Positions 55,456-64,000 of a stretch of 64,000 nucleotides of DNA are shown here, in pieces. The notes below the pieces were generated by a model. The model worked only from the letters and a program-made list of their open reading frames with translations. It was not told where the DNA came from and searched no databases. Source of the DNA: Vibrio rumoiensis (GTDB taxonomy: Bacteria; Pseudomonadota; Gammaproteobacteria; Enterobacterales; Vibrionaceae); assembly GCF_002218045.2 (NCBI RefSeq), contig NZ_AP018685.1, forward strand, positions 434,001-498,000, written 5' to 3'. Position numbers and translations under genes: made by a program. The first letter of the stretch is position 1. The number at the start of each line of letters is the position of its first letter.

Positions 55456-56703
55456 CTAGTGAGAATGACGCTTAAAAATAATCGAGGTGTTAATACCACC
55501 AAAAGCGAAATTATTACTCATAATATATTGGCAGTTTATTTCTCTACCATGATCACGAATATAGTCTAAATCGCCACACTCAGGATCAATGTTGTTTAGA
55601 TTCAATGTTGGATTAAACCATCCTGAATGCATCATTTCCAAGCTCAACCAGGCTTCTATCGAACCACAAGCGCCTAAGGTATGGCCAAAGTAGCTTTTAA
55701 GAGAGCTGATTGGTGTTTGGTTACCAAAGACATTGAAGGTGGCTTGGCTCTCGGCAATGTCACCACGATCAGTGGCGGTGCCGTGAGCTGAGACATAATC
55801 AATCACGCTTGGAGAAAGCTGGGCATTTTCCAGCGCAAGTTCCATGCAGCGCTGCATGTTTTCCATTTGTGGTTGAGTGACATGCGCGGCATCACAATTA
55901 CTGGCAAAGCCCACGATTTCAGCATAAATGGTCGCACCACGAGCAACGGCATGTTCATACTCTTCAAGCACTAGAGTGCCAGCGCCTTCACCGATCACGA
56001 GGCCGTCTCGATCTTTATCATAAGGACGTGGGGTGGTTTTCGGCGCATCATTTTTTAAACTGGTGGCAAAGAGGGTATCGAAAACCGCGGATTCCGTTGG
56101 GCAAAGTTCTTCGGCGCCACCGGCTACCATCACAGTTTGATAACCATGCTTAATCGCTTCATAAGCATAGCCAATCGCTTGACTACCAGAGGTACATGCA
56201 CTGCTAGTTGGGATCACGCGTCCACGCAAACCAAAGAATAAGCCGACATTGACCGCGGAAGTATGTGGCATCATTTGTACATAAGTGGTGGCGGTAATGG
56301 CGCGAGTCGATTTTTCATTGAGCATCACGCCAAATGCACCAATAGCGGGAGTGCTACCAGTTGATGAACCGTAAGCCACGCCAGTTTGGCCATTGGTCAG
56401 TACCTCATGTTTTTCACCATCATTGGTTAATAAACCACTTTGGAGTAACGCGTTTTCTGAAGCGAGGGTCGCCATTTGAGATACTCGACCCATGCCACGA
56501 ATCTTTTTACGGGTGTAATGTTTCGGAAGTTCAAAATCCAATACTGGCGCGGCAAGCTTGGTGTTTAGGCCATCGTATTGGACATAGCTTTCCATAAACT
56601 GCACGGCGTTTTCACAAGCTTTTAGTTTTGGCTCAATCGCTTGCCAATCATTACCAAATGCCGTGACCCCTGACATGCCTGTCACCACAACACGACGACT
56701 CAT
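55456..56703 (-). CDS. Beta-ketoacyl-ACP synthase (FabF-like), aryl-polyene cluster
   Basis: 415 residues of the thiolase fold. Cys-His-His triad present: SSACTSGSQAIG, SAHGTATDRGD and FGHTLGACGS. It condenses malonyl-ACP units in chain extension. Second of two ketosynthases in the cluster and last gene; its start overlaps the end of the ketoreductase gene by four bases. In aryl-polyene systems one ketosynthase extends the chain and a partner acts as chain-length factor; since both here keep the catalytic Cys their roles cannot be assigned. Confidence 0.88.
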   Translation of the reverse strand: MSRRVVVTGMSGVTAFGNDWQAIEPKLKACENAVQFMESYVQYDGLNTKLAAPVLDFELPKHYTRKKIRGMGRVSQMATLASENALLQSGLLTNDGEKHEVLTNGQTGVAYGSSTGSTPAIGAFGVMLNEKSTRAITATTYVQMMPHTSAVNVGLFFGLRGRVIPTSSACTSGSQAIGYAYEAIKHGYQTVMVAGGAEELCPTESAVFDTLFATSLKNDAPKTTPRPYDKDRDGLVIGEGAGTLVLEEYEHAVARGATIYAEIVGFASNCDAAHVTQPQMENMQRCMELALENAQLSPSVIDYVSAHGTATDRGDIAESQATFNVFGNQTPISSLKSYFGHTLGACGSIEAWLSLEMMHSGWFNPTLNLNNIDPECGDLDYIRDHGREINCQYIMSNNFAFGGINTSIIFKRHSH

Positions 56704-57425
56704 ACTAAACCTCCATTAACTGAAATGACTTGGCGCGTAATATAAGCGGCATTATCCGACATTAAATAGCTCACTAAGCCCGCGACTTCTTCGGGTTTGC
56801 CCATTCGACGTAACGGCACTTGCGGGAGCGCATGCTCTTGAACGTGCTCATCGACCATCCCGGTATCAATTAACCCCGGAGCCACACAGTTCACCGTGAT
56901 TTTACGCTTAGCCAATTCCAAGGCGAGCGATTTGGTCGCACCAATCACGCCGGCTTTGGCGGCGCTGTAATTGGTTTGGCCACGATTGCCCATGATGCCA
57001 GAAACCGATGCCATGGTGATAATGCGGCCACCTTTGCGTAGTTGTACCATTGGCATCACACAAGGATGAAGGACGTTATAAAAACTGTCTAAATTGGTAT
57101 GAATCACGCTGTCCCATTCGTCACTCATCATTGCGGGAAATGCAGTATCACGAGTAATACCCGCATTGCTGACGACGCCATAATACGCACCATATTCCTC
57201 GATATCTGCTTCGATTTTTTCATGACATTGATCGCGGTTGCTAATATCAAACTGCAGTAATCTTGCTTGGCCACCGGCTTGTTGAATGGTGGCTTGAGTT
57301 TGTTCAGCGCCAGCTTGGTCACTCATGTAGTGAACCACAACATCAAACCCATCTTGAGCCAATTGGATCGCAACGGCTTGGCCTATGCCTTTACTTGCGC
57401 CAGTAACGAGAACATGTCGGGACAT
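56700..57425 (-). CDS. 3-oxoacyl-ACP reductase (FabG-like), aryl-polyene cluster
   Basis: 241 residues from the ATG at 57425 (MSRHVLVTGASKGIG); the longer frame upstream overlaps the dehydratase gene and is not used. Short-chain dehydrogenase motifs: TGASKGIGQ for NADPH, SNAG, and the catalytic MASVSG, YSAAK. It reduces the keto group after each condensation. Position between the dehydratase and a ketosynthase, with overlaps or short gaps, marks one operon. Confidence 0.9.
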   Translation of the reverse strand: MSRHVLVTGASKGIGQAVAIQLAQDGFDVVVHYMSDQAGAEQTQATIQQAGGQARLLQFDISNRDQCHEKIEADIEEYGAYYGVVSNAGITRDTAFPAMMSDEWDSVIHTNLDSFYNVLHPCVMPMVQLRKGGRIITMASVSGIMGNRGQTNYSAAKAGVIGATKSLALELAKRKITVNCVAPGLIDTGMVDEHVQEHALPQVPLRRMGKPEEVAGLVSYLMSDNAAYITRQVISVNGGLV

Positions 57426-57457
57426 TGTTTTTCCTTTTTTATCGACGATGTGCAGGT

Positions 57458-57940
57458 TTATTGTGCCTGCATAGCGTTTAGTTGTTCGGGAGAGGGCACA
57501 AAGGCATTGAGTTGTGCATTCGCCATTTCTTGCCCTTGGATTTCGATGCGGCATTGAAACACCGCCATGCCATTGTTTTCCATTACTTGCTCGGCATGGA
57601 TATCTAAGGTTTCGCCCAACGGAAATTCAGAACACTCACTTTGATAGCGGCGACTTCCTAATAAAAAACCGACCGAAGGCACTTGGCCTTTTTGCCAAGC
57701 TTGAAAGCCAGACCAAGCGGCGATGGATTGTGCCATGTATTCAATGCCAACATAACCGGGCACGCTTAGGGCTTCGGCGTTAAAAAACAACTCATCGGTT
57801 TTAATCATCACTTGAGTGTGAATGGTTTGTTCATCGACAGAAATTAACTTATCCACCAAGATCATTGGTGCAGCATGTGGGACTAAGTCTTTGATATCAG
57901 GCAGTGAAGAAGCATTTATTTCAGTCATTCGGGTATCCAA
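57458..57940 (-). CDS. Beta-hydroxyacyl-ACP dehydratase (hotdog fold), aryl-polyene cluster
   Basis: 160 residues, or 156 from the Met at 57928 (MTEINASSLPD). FabA/FabZ-like hotdog with active-site His in PHAAPMILVD and the acidic partner in the helix GYVGIEYMAQSIAAWSG. It removes water without the following reduction, so double bonds stay in the chain, as required for a polyene. Overlaps the upstream ketosynthase by 8-20 bases. Confidence 0.85.
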   Translation of the reverse strand: MDTRMTEINASSLPDIKDLVPHAAPMILVDKLISVDEQTIHTQVMIKTDELFFNAEALSVPGYVGIEYMAQSIAAWSGFQAWQKGQVPSVGFLLGSRRYQSECSEFPLGETLDIHAEQVMENNGMAVFQCRIEIQGQEMANAQLNAFVPSPEQLNAMQAQ

Positions 57941-59123
57941 AAATCAGGCTGACATTATTGCCACCAAAAGCAAACGAGTTGCTTAAAATGACTGGCCGGG
58001 TTAAATGGTGCTCGGGCTTGGCTAATTGAATGGTAAATTCATCGCAATCGCCATCATTAATTTGCGCTGGTATCGGCAATTGATAGTGTAATACATGCCA
58101 ACAAATTGCCGCTTCAATGGCACTCGCCGCGCCTAATGTATGACCAGTAAGTGGTTTGGTTGAGCTTACGGGGACTTGATTGCCGAAAACTCGCTCGATG
58201 GCTTTGGCTTCCATTTGGTCATTGAGTTTAGTGGCGGTGCCATGAGCATTGATATAGCCAACATCACTTGCTTGGAGTCCGGCATTAGTCAGTGCTTTGC
58301 GCATTGCTTGTTCGGCACCATTGCCTTCAGGGTGGGGCGCTGAAATATGGTGCGCGTCAGAGCTATCACCCGCGCCTAATAAGGCTAAACAATCTTGATT
58401 AGCATCCGGCTTGTCTAAGCTTAGTAGCATAAAAGCGGCAGCCTCACCAATATTGATACCATCACGATTAGCACTAAAAGGATTACAACGTTGGTGCGAT
58501 AATGCTTCAAGTCCATAAAAACCATTTAAGGTTAGCTTACATAAGGTATCGCTCCCCCCCACAATCACCGCATCCACTAGACCTGCTTTCAATAAGCGCT
58601 GGGCGGAAAGGTATACTCGACCACTTGATGAACAGGCGGTTGAAATGGTGTAGTTTGGTCCGGTTATACCGTAGTAATCCGCAATAAATCGGCTGGTATT
58701 AGCCATTTCTTGTTGGTGATAATCAAAACCTGCGGGTAACTTGCCAGTTTGTTGCCATTCCGTCAGAGCATGTTCTCCGTCGGCAATGCCTGAGGTACTG
58801 GTGCCGATGATCACCGCAATTCTATCTGAACCATAACGATCTGTGGCTTGCTTGATGGTGCGATCAATTTGCAGTAATGCTGACAGTGCAAGGCGATTAT
58901 TGTGGGTATTTTGATGAGCAAAGCGCACATCGATGGTCGGCAGTGGACCGTTCGCCATTCCAACCACCGTTTCACTACCATCATTGAGCCAATCACAGCT
59001 GGCTTGCATATTGGGTGTATCAGATTGGCGTAAATGCCCATGGATCATTTCTGCTGTCCAACCTAATGCGGAGTGAGAGCCACACGCATGAATATACAGA
59101 GGAGGATTAGGCGGTTTTAGCAT
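57921..59123 (-). CDS. Beta-ketoacyl-ACP synthase (FabF-like), first copy in cluster
   Basis: 400 residues, thiolase fold with STACSSSGRVYLSAQRL (Cys), INAHGTATKLND (His) and LTGHTLGAASAIEA (His). The N-terminal segment PPLYIHACGSHSALGW differs from housekeeping FabF. It would work with the second ketosynthase of the run. It follows the DUF3261 lipoprotein gene by 52 bases and overlaps the dehydratase gene. Confidence 0.87.
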   Translation of the reverse strand: MLKPPNPPLYIHACGSHSALGWTAEMIHGHLRQSDTPNMQASCDWLNDGSETVVGMANGPLPTIDVRFAHQNTHNNRLALSALLQIDRTIKQATDRYGSDRIAVIIGTSTSGIADGEHALTEWQQTGKLPAGFDYHQQEMANTSRFIADYYGITGPNYTISTACSSSGRVYLSAQRLLKAGLVDAVIVGGSDTLCKLTLNGFYGLEALSHQRCNPFSANRDGINIGEAAAFMLLSLDKPDANQDCLALLGAGDSSDAHHISAPHPEGNGAEQAMRKALTNAGLQASDVGYINAHGTATKLNDQMEAKAIERVFGNQVPVSSTKPLTGHTLGAASAIEAAICWHVLHYQLPIPAQINDGDCDEFTIQLAKPEHHLTRPVILSNSFAFGGNNVSLIFGYPND

Positions 59124-59175
59124 TAGTGTAATGATCCTTATTTGGGCAATATTTTGTTAAGTCAACACGAGACGG

Positions 59176-59814
59176 TTAATCTTGTTGGTATTGTAAGGTT
59201 TTTATCACAATGGTGAAGTCTAGAGCGTGATTAATAAAAGTAATGTCACCTTTGAGTGGGTCAATCGACGCATAATTAATCTCTGCAATCAGTTTACCAT
59301 GCTGATCAATCAGCTTTCTTTGTTTGGCGTTTTGGGTTTGCTGTTCAGTCAGTACCCAGCCGGTTTGTTGCAATCGAGGCTGCCATACTTCCAATGGATA
59401 TAAAGTGATCATCAAATTAAACAAAACCTGTTCAGGCTTAGGTAGAGTATTGCCAAGCCCGGCCATCACATAAGTATCTAATTGATGGTCTTGATAAGTT
59501 AAGCTGAGTAAACGGGTGCCCCAAGATGAGAAACCAGCCAGTACTAGCTTATCTTGAGTGATTTGTAATTGGATCGGCAATTGGTTGCTTTGTGCCTTTT
59601 TCGTTTGATCAATATAGCGCACATTGAGCAATTGACTGGCGGTTAGGCGATAACCCAGTTCAGCAGGTTGAGGCAACGTCACCCAAGTATTCTCGGCGAG
59701 TTGCACTTGATTATTATCAGCATTATTGTCTGATTTTTCGGTGTGTGATGGCGTCGAACAAGCGGAAAGTGCCATCGCCAATAGAATGCTGAATATTCTC
59801 GTTACATGATTCAT
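59176..59814 (-). CDS. DUF3261-type lipoprotein, aryl-polyene cluster
   Basis: 212 residues with a lipoprotein signal, MNHVTRIFSILLAMALSAC (Cys19), then a beta-rich domain with QPAELGYRLTASQLLNVRY and LLSLTYQDHQLDTYVM. This lipoprotein type is a regular member of aryl-polyene clusters and probably acts with the LolA-like carrier and MMPL exporter in moving the product to the outer membrane. Start and previous stop share a base, so it is coupled to the MMPL gene. Confidence 0.75.
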   Translation of the reverse strand: MNHVTRIFSILLAMALSACSTPSHTEKSDNNADNNQVQLAENTWVTLPQPAELGYRLTASQLLNVRYIDQTKKAQSNQLPIQLQITQDKLVLAGFSSWGTRLLSLTYQDHQLDTYVMAGLGNTLPKPEQVLFNLMITLYPLEVWQPRLQQTGWVLTEQQTQNAKQRKLIDQHGKLIAEINYASIDPLKGDITFINHALDFTIVIKTLQYQQD

Positions 59815-62195
59815 TATTGGCTTTCCTTATCGATGACGTGTGATGGCTTCATGGCCAATGGTGCTAATAACCAACTGATAATAATGCCAAATAACACGGT
59901 GATGCCAAAACTGTGAATCGCTTGAGTCGCGCTTAATGCCAGTAAACCAAAAGACAGAATGGTCGTCAGCGCAGATAAGCTAATCGAGAGCAATGTGGTA
60001 TTTCGCTTTAACGCTAAGTTATTTTCCGCATGCGGTTTAAATGATTGTTCAGCAAAAAACAAAGTGTAATCAATGCCAATTCCGAGTACTAAAATCAGCG
60101 CCAATAAGTTGAATAAATTGAGAGAGCTTCCCGTGAGTACCGTGACGGCAATGCCTACAGCTCCTGCGATGATAGGCGGGAGTACAATCAATATACCCTG
60201 CTTTAAACCGTAGCGTAATGACACTAATAGTAAAATGGCAAAGGCCGCTAATGCTAATAATTGTGTGACATGTTGACGATATAAACCAAACAGCTGTGAG
60301 ATTTCTTGAGTTTTATTGAGATAACTGACATCCGGTTGTTGCTCAGCAAAAGTCGCAATGGCTTGGTTATTATGCACACCATTGAGAGTAATAATCGCGG
60401 AAGCTTGTCCTTCTATCTCACCTAACCACATAAAGCGTACCGGTTTTGAAATCGGCGAATGAACAAACTGCTCAATCGTGACCGCGTTAAATGGAGAATC
60501 AAGCTCAGGCTTTTGCTTTAATTTTAATGCTTGAGCTAAAGGTTGGCTCTGCGATTGATAGAGTGACTGAGTTAATTCGAAATTGTGCTTTTGTTGCTGT
60601 GGGCTGGCAATAAACTGGCTGATACTTTGATAGCCGGTTAAATTCCCCGCTTGAATTTGCTGTTCGAGTTGAATAGAGACGTTCTGTAATTTATCCAATA
60701 ATGCATCACTATTGGCAGCGCGTACCAACAGCATTTGTTGATCACTTTGAATGCCTGAAATGGTTTTTATGGTTTGTTCTTGCTGTTTGAGATTATCAGG
60801 CATTGCTTGCAGCTGACGAATATCATCATTGTAGTGAGCATGATACGCAACAATGCCCGCAGCGATGGCTAATACAGAGGGAATGATGATGCGCATTTTA
60901 GATTGCTGCCACAACGACAACCATAGCGTGAGCACTTGGGTAAAAGGTAACGCGCGATCTACGCTGGGCGCTGCGGCTAATATTGGATACCAGCACACCA
61001 CGGTTGCGTAAGCGGCAAACAGACCGATGGCAGAAAATAGCGCTAATTGTTGTAAGCCGGGGAATGGCGCAATGAGCATGCCGAGGTAACCAACTAGGCT
61101 GGTGACTAACCCCAAGCTAATGGCGATAAAAATATGTTGCAACCCTTTTACGGCGTTCCAGCGCGAGCCTGCGGCCAAACGGTCGGTAAGGTAGTGGAAG
61201 GCATAATCAATCGACACCCCAATGAGGCTTGCGCCAAACACTAAGCTAAATAAGTGGACTTTGCCGAAAATCAGGACGGTAATAACAAATGCCGCGACCA
61301 GACCACAACTGATGGAAAGCAGAGCTAAACTCAAAGGCATCATGCTGCGATAGACGAATAAAATCAGCAAAATCACGCCTATCAATGATCCAACGCCTAT
61401 GGTACTGATTTCGCTCTTTGCGCTTTGAGTACCATGAGCGGCGTAGAAGATCACACCGGTGTGAAGGACTTCAATCTGATCTTGTTGAAATGCTTGTTTT
61501 AGATCTTGTTCCAATTGAGATAACTCAGTCAGTTGATCTTGTAATGACATGCTGTAAGCCGACCCGTTGAGATCCGCGCTGATCAGTACGTACTGCTGAC
61601 CTTGATATTCCGTGGTTAAGTAGCCGTTGGATAAACGAAAATTACCAGAGTGGGACGTTAACTGTTTGAGATAGTCGCGAAATAATAAAAAAGGATCACT
61701 ATTGAGTTCATTGCCACTCACCCCAGAAAATGGGCTGTATACCGATTGGATCACATATTGCGTTTGAGATTGTGGTGAGTTGGCTAATCTTTGTTGTTGT
61801 GTCGGCGTGAGTAATTGAAAGCGATAAGGAAAGAAAAACTGCCCCCACGCTTGTTGAGCATCTTGCGCCAGTTTCCCGTCCACTTGTTTGAATAAAGATA
61901 ACTGCTTTAAGCGAGTTTCAAATTGTTGTGCGGCTTGCTCGGCTTTATCTTGATCCGGGCTTGAGATCAAAAAGATGACTTTGTCGCTCATGCTAGAGGT
62001 TACTCGGTCAAAGGCAACTTGCGGACTGGGATCTTGTTGATTTTTAGGCAGCAATGCCATGATGTTGGTCTCGATCGGTAGCGATCGACCAAATAATTGC
62101 GTCAACAATACACCGATTAAAATCAGCATGACCGCGAGCCATACCAAAGCGAGAGGTTTTGGTTTGGTATGTTGAGTAAAGCGAGTGAGCATCAA
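59814..62195 (-). CDS. MMPL/RND-type exporter, aryl-polyene cluster
   Basis: 793 residues, with two repeats of one helix, a large periplasmic loop and five or six helices: N-terminal helix (about 17-33), loop with DRVTSSMSDKVIF, helices from about 250 (IGVGSLIGVILLILFVYRSM), VSIDYAFHYLTDRLA, and in the second half GIDYTLFFAEQS, a conserved acidic membrane site for proton coupling. It is presumed to move the polyene lipid across the inner membrane. It follows the LolA-like gene by 5 bases. Confidence 0.85.
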   Translation of the reverse strand: MMLTRFTQHTKPKPLALVWLAVMLILIGVLLTQLFGRSLPIETNIMALLPKNQQDPSPQVAFDRVTSSMSDKVIFLISSPDQDKAEQAAQQFETRLKQLSLFKQVDGKLAQDAQQAWGQFFFPYRFQLLTPTQQQRLANSPQSQTQYVIQSVYSPFSGVSGNELNSDPFLLFRDYLKQLTSHSGNFRLSNGYLTTEYQGQQYVLISADLNGSAYSMSLQDQLTELSQLEQDLKQAFQQDQIEVLHTGVIFYAAHGTQSAKSEISTIGVGSLIGVILLILFVYRSMMPLSLALLSISCGLVAAFVITVLIFGKVHLFSLVFGASLIGVSIDYAFHYLTDRLAAGSRWNAVKGLQHIFIAISLGLVTSLVGYLGMLIAPFPGLQQLALFSAIGLFAAYATVVCWYPILAAAPSVDRALPFTQVLTLWLSLWQQSKMRIIIPSVLAIAAGIVAYHAHYNDDIRQLQAMPDNLKQQEQTIKTISGIQSDQQMLLVRAANSDALLDKLQNVSIQLEQQIQAGNLTGYQSISQFIASPQQQKHNFELTQSLYQSQSQPLAQALKLKQKPELDSPFNAVTIEQFVHSPISKPVRFMWLGEIEGQASAIITLNGVHNNQAIATFAEQQPDVSYLNKTQEISQLFGLYRQHVTQLLALAAFAILLLVSLRYGLKQGILIVLPPIIAGAVGIAVTVLTGSSLNLFNLLALILVLGIGIDYTLFFAEQSFKPHAENNLALKRNTTLLSISLSALTTILSFGLLALSATQAIHSFGITVLFGIIISWLLAPLAMKPSHVIDKESQ

Positions 62196-62200
62196 AATAT

Positions 62201-62875
62201 CTATTGTCCAAAGATGGCTTGTTCAGCCGCAGATAAATCACGAGGGAGATGAGTTTGATTGCTAAACGCGATCTCGGTACGATCACCGCGAATTTCGATG
62301 AGTTCGATACGATTAATATAATCCTTTGCTTCAATGTTAATTTGGCTGAAGACTTTATTTAGCGGTGCCGATTTTGGCGTTAAGGATAAAACCCATTGGT
62401 TGTTTTTAGTGGTGTTTAATTGCAGATCGAATTGTTGCTGCAAGGTGTCGGTATCCCCTTGGAATAACGATAAAAAGACATGGCTAAAATAAAACACCAT
62501 TGGATTATCACCGACTTTGATGACTTGCGCAGGGCCCGAGCCGACTTGCTGACTTAGCGTTTCTTGAGTTAAGACTAACGAGGTGGCAAAAGGAGTCGCT
62601 TGTTGCCACCACAATCCTTGCTGGCTTGAGAGCAAGAAGTGACCTTGTGATTCTAAGGGCGCATCAAACATCTGCATGTGGCGAGTTTGCGTAAAATCGC
62701 CACGCACAATTTGATGACTCGAGAGCTGCTGTTGTAGTTGTGCTAGATTGTCATCATCTTTGGTCGCCGCTTGGCTGGTTTGAATTAAAAACAACCAAGC
62801 ACACACCATTAGCGCTAGACCATAAATACCTTTTCCACTGAGTTTTAGGCTGGCTAGCTTAGACATTATTTTCAT
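62201..62875 (-). CDS. LolA-like outer-membrane carrier protein, aryl-polyene cluster
   Basis: 224 residues from the ATG at 62875 (MKIMSKLASLKLSG); the longer frame overlaps the thioesterase gene. Signal peptide LALMVCAWLFLIQTSQA, then LolA features: GDFTQTRHMQMFDAPLESQGHFLLSSQQGLWW-type strands and later VLSLTPKSAPLNKVF. It likely carries the lipid-linked polyene through the periplasm. Overlap with the thioesterase gene is 17 bases. Confidence 0.8.
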   Translation of the reverse strand: MKIMSKLASLKLSGKGIYGLALMVCAWLFLIQTSQAATKDDDNLAQLQQQLSSHQIVRGDFTQTRHMQMFDAPLESQGHFLLSSQQGLWWQQATPFATSLVLTQETLSQQVGSGPAQVIKVGDNPMVFYFSHVFLSLFQGDTDTLQQQFDLQLNTTKNNQWVLSLTPKSAPLNKVFSQINIEAKDYINRIELIEIRGDRTEIAFSNQTHLPRDLSAAEQAIFGQ

Positions 62876-63308
62876 TCGTACTCCAGGCGGCGAGTTTATC
62901 GGTGAAGGCTTTCGGTGACACAAAGCACATCTCTTCGCTTTCAATGCAGACCGCTACTTGCATGGTGTAGCCTTTGGTTAAGCGTTGATTGGTTTGCGCA
63001 TTGTAAATCACGTAATCGACTTTTAGGCGGTTTTCCCACTCGGTCAATTTAGCTTCCACTCGCACGGTCAAATCAAATGGGATCGGTTTGATGTATTTAA
63101 CCCGAGTATCGATAATCGGCCACATATAACCCGAAGCCTGCATTTCACGGTAGTTATAACCAATTTTATCGAGCATGACTCGGCGTGCTTCTTCAAAGAA
63201 ACGAAAATAATTACCGTGATAGACCACGCCCATCGGATCCGCATCTTGGAAAGAAGGGGTCATGGTGACTTGGGCGGATAATGCTTTATATTCCATGCTT
63301 TTTACCAT
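62859..63308 (-). CDS. Hotdog acyl-(ACP/CoA) thioesterase (YbgC/FcbC-like), aryl-polyene cluster
   Basis: 149 residues, or 145 from 63296 (MEYKALSAQV). 4-hydroxybenzoyl-CoA thioesterase signature: PSFQDADPMGVVYHGNYFRFFEEARR with the catalytic Asp and His, and later VDYVIYNAQTNQRLTKG. It would release or edit acyl intermediates. Followed upstream by a repeat-rich 98-bp spacer, so it may start a new transcript segment. Confidence 0.85.
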   Translation of the reverse strand: MVKSMEYKALSAQVTMTPSFQDADPMGVVYHGNYFRFFEEARRVMLDKIGYNYREMQASGYMWPIIDTRVKYIKPIPFDLTVRVEAKLTEWENRLKVDYVIYNAQTNQRLTKGYTMQVAVCIESEEMCFVSPKAFTDKLAAWSTNENNV

Positions 63309-63321
63309 AAGTGTTTACGTG

Positions 63322-63405
63322 TTTAGGACGCTACGCTGCTCGAGTCTTGAGCGCTTCGCTTCTCGAGTAACAAGAGCGAAGCGTACGAGTTCTCGAGCCA
63401 CGAAG
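63322..63405. repeat. Palindrome-rich intergenic element with three CTCGAG hexamers
   Basis: CGCTTCGCT (63352-63360) pairs with AGCGAAGCG (63375-63383); CTCGAG occurs at 63339, 63362 and 63392. The stretch is GC-richer than its surroundings and lies between two cluster genes. It looks like a small repeated palindromic unit rather than a plain terminator, as no U run follows. Confidence 0.5.
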
Positions 63406-63406
63406 A

Positions 63407-64000
63407 TCAATACAACGTCCATTCTTGCTGCTGGATCTTAGCAACAAACTGACGTAAATCCGCTTCTAATGGGCGATCTTCAGCCACAAACGCAAAGTCT
63501 TTTTGTATTGCTTCAAGCATGTTTTTCAATGCTGGACTAAAGTGTTGCTGATCCAATTCATTATTACGTTTACGCAGTTCAATGGCTTGTGTGGCAGCCA
63601 ATAACGATGCAGAGGCAACTTGTTCGGTGAGCTGTAATACTCTCAGACAGTCACGGGAAGCAATAGTGCCCATGCTGACTTTATCTTGGTTATGACATTC
63701 GGTTGAGCGTGAAAACACACTGGCGGGCATAGTGTTTTTAAGTGCTTCTGCGGTCCATGCGGAAATGCCAATTTGTACGGCTTTAAATCCGTGATTAATC
63801 GGCTTACGTTCCCCGGTTGCGCCGGTTAAGTTGAATGGTAGTCCGTTGTTAAATTTGTAATCCATCAACTGCGCCATTTGGCGGTCAAGCAGGTCGGCAA
63901 GGTTGGCAACGGCCGTTTTTAAGGTATCCATCGCCATCGCAATATGACCACCATAGAAATGGCCGCCATGCAGTACGCGTTCGTTATCACCATCAATAAT
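63407..64000 (-). CDS. Aromatic amino acid (histidine/tyrosine) ammonia-lyase-like protein, 5' part outside window
   Basis: The frame is open to the right edge (IIDGDNERVLHGGHFYGGHIAMAMDTL), so only the C-terminal 197 residues are seen. Landmarks: HGGHFYGGHIA and FSRSTECHNQDKVSMGTIASRD, with the conserved Glu/Gln/Asp residues of the HAL/PAL family; the MIO-forming Ala-Ser-Gly lies outside. In Vibrio-type aryl-polyene clusters this enzyme supplies the aromatic starter acid by removing ammonia from an aromatic amino acid; the exact substrate cannot be told here. Confidence 0.85.
   Translation of the reverse strand: MIDGDNERVLHGGHFYGGHIAMAMDTLKTAVANLADLLDRQMAQLMDYKFNNGLPFNLTGATGERKPINHGFKAVQIGISAWTAEALKNTMPASVFSRSTECHNQDKVSMGTIASRDCLRVLQLTEQVASASLLAATQAIELRKRNNELDQQHFSPALKNMLEAIQKDFAFVAEDRPLEADLRQFVAKIQQQEWTLY

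Noticed and set aside
57426..57554. Longer N-terminus of the FabG-like reductase
   Set aside because: It overlaps the dehydratase gene and lacks similarity, whereas MSRHVLVTGASKGIG at 57425 is the normal family start.
1..64000. tRNA or rRNA genes
   Set aside because: No cloverleaf-like or rRNA-like sequence was recognised by eye in any spacer; spacers are short and mostly explained.

Overview
The window looks like a chromosomal segment of a marine gammaproteobacterium of the Vibrionaceae, probably Vibrio. The pointers are a Lap-type biofilm secretion and c-di-GMP locus, an aryl-polyene type fatty-acid cluster, a TRAP uptake system beside hexuronate genes, Tn7-family transposons and moderate-to-low GC. 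This is judged from the genes; no search was run.

Layout. 1-737: end of a GFA-family gene and the 5' part of fumC, cut by an IS3-family element (738-1942). 1943-7271: a damaged hexuronate module, with the tail of dctQ, a frameshifted dctM, intact dctP, a twice-frameshifted uxuB and intact uxuA. 7350-8984: a YgjV-like membrane protein and a lipoprotein. 9072-19636 (minus strand): Lap locus in the order hlyD/lapC, lapD copy 1, lapB, tolC, OmpA-like lipoprotein, lapG, lapD copy 2. Copy 1 of lapD, lapB and lapG all carry disabling lesions. 19924-21498: a degenerate IS66 element, followed by a LysR-family remnant.

22.4-49.8 kb: two Tn7-like transposons in direct succession, each with a complete tnsA-B-C-D-E set, closely Tn7-like in active-site numbering but clearly diverged from each other. 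The first (A, about 22.4-30.44 kb) has only core genes. Its right end falls on the first codons of tnsA of the second (B, 30.44-49.77 kb). In B a 7.5 kb defence block, a type I restriction-modification system (hsdRMS) translationally coupled to a probable Kiwa pair (kwaA, kwaB), sits between tnsC and tnsD. Distal to tnsE lie a HigB toxin, a HigA-ImmA/IrrE fusion and a primase-helicase fusion protein. B ends in three TnsB-type repeats and a terminus resembling that of Tn7.

49.9-64 kb (minus strand): an envelope glycosylation operon (GT2, DedA/VTT-like protein, two ArnT-like transferases), a ZntR-like MerR regulator with a classical long-spacer promoter, and nine genes of an aryl-polyene cluster running off the right edge. 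The left 22 kb is rich in broken genes while the transposons and everything to their right read intact. This suggests local decay of uronate use and of adhesin control, although some homopolymer frameshifts could be sequence errors.
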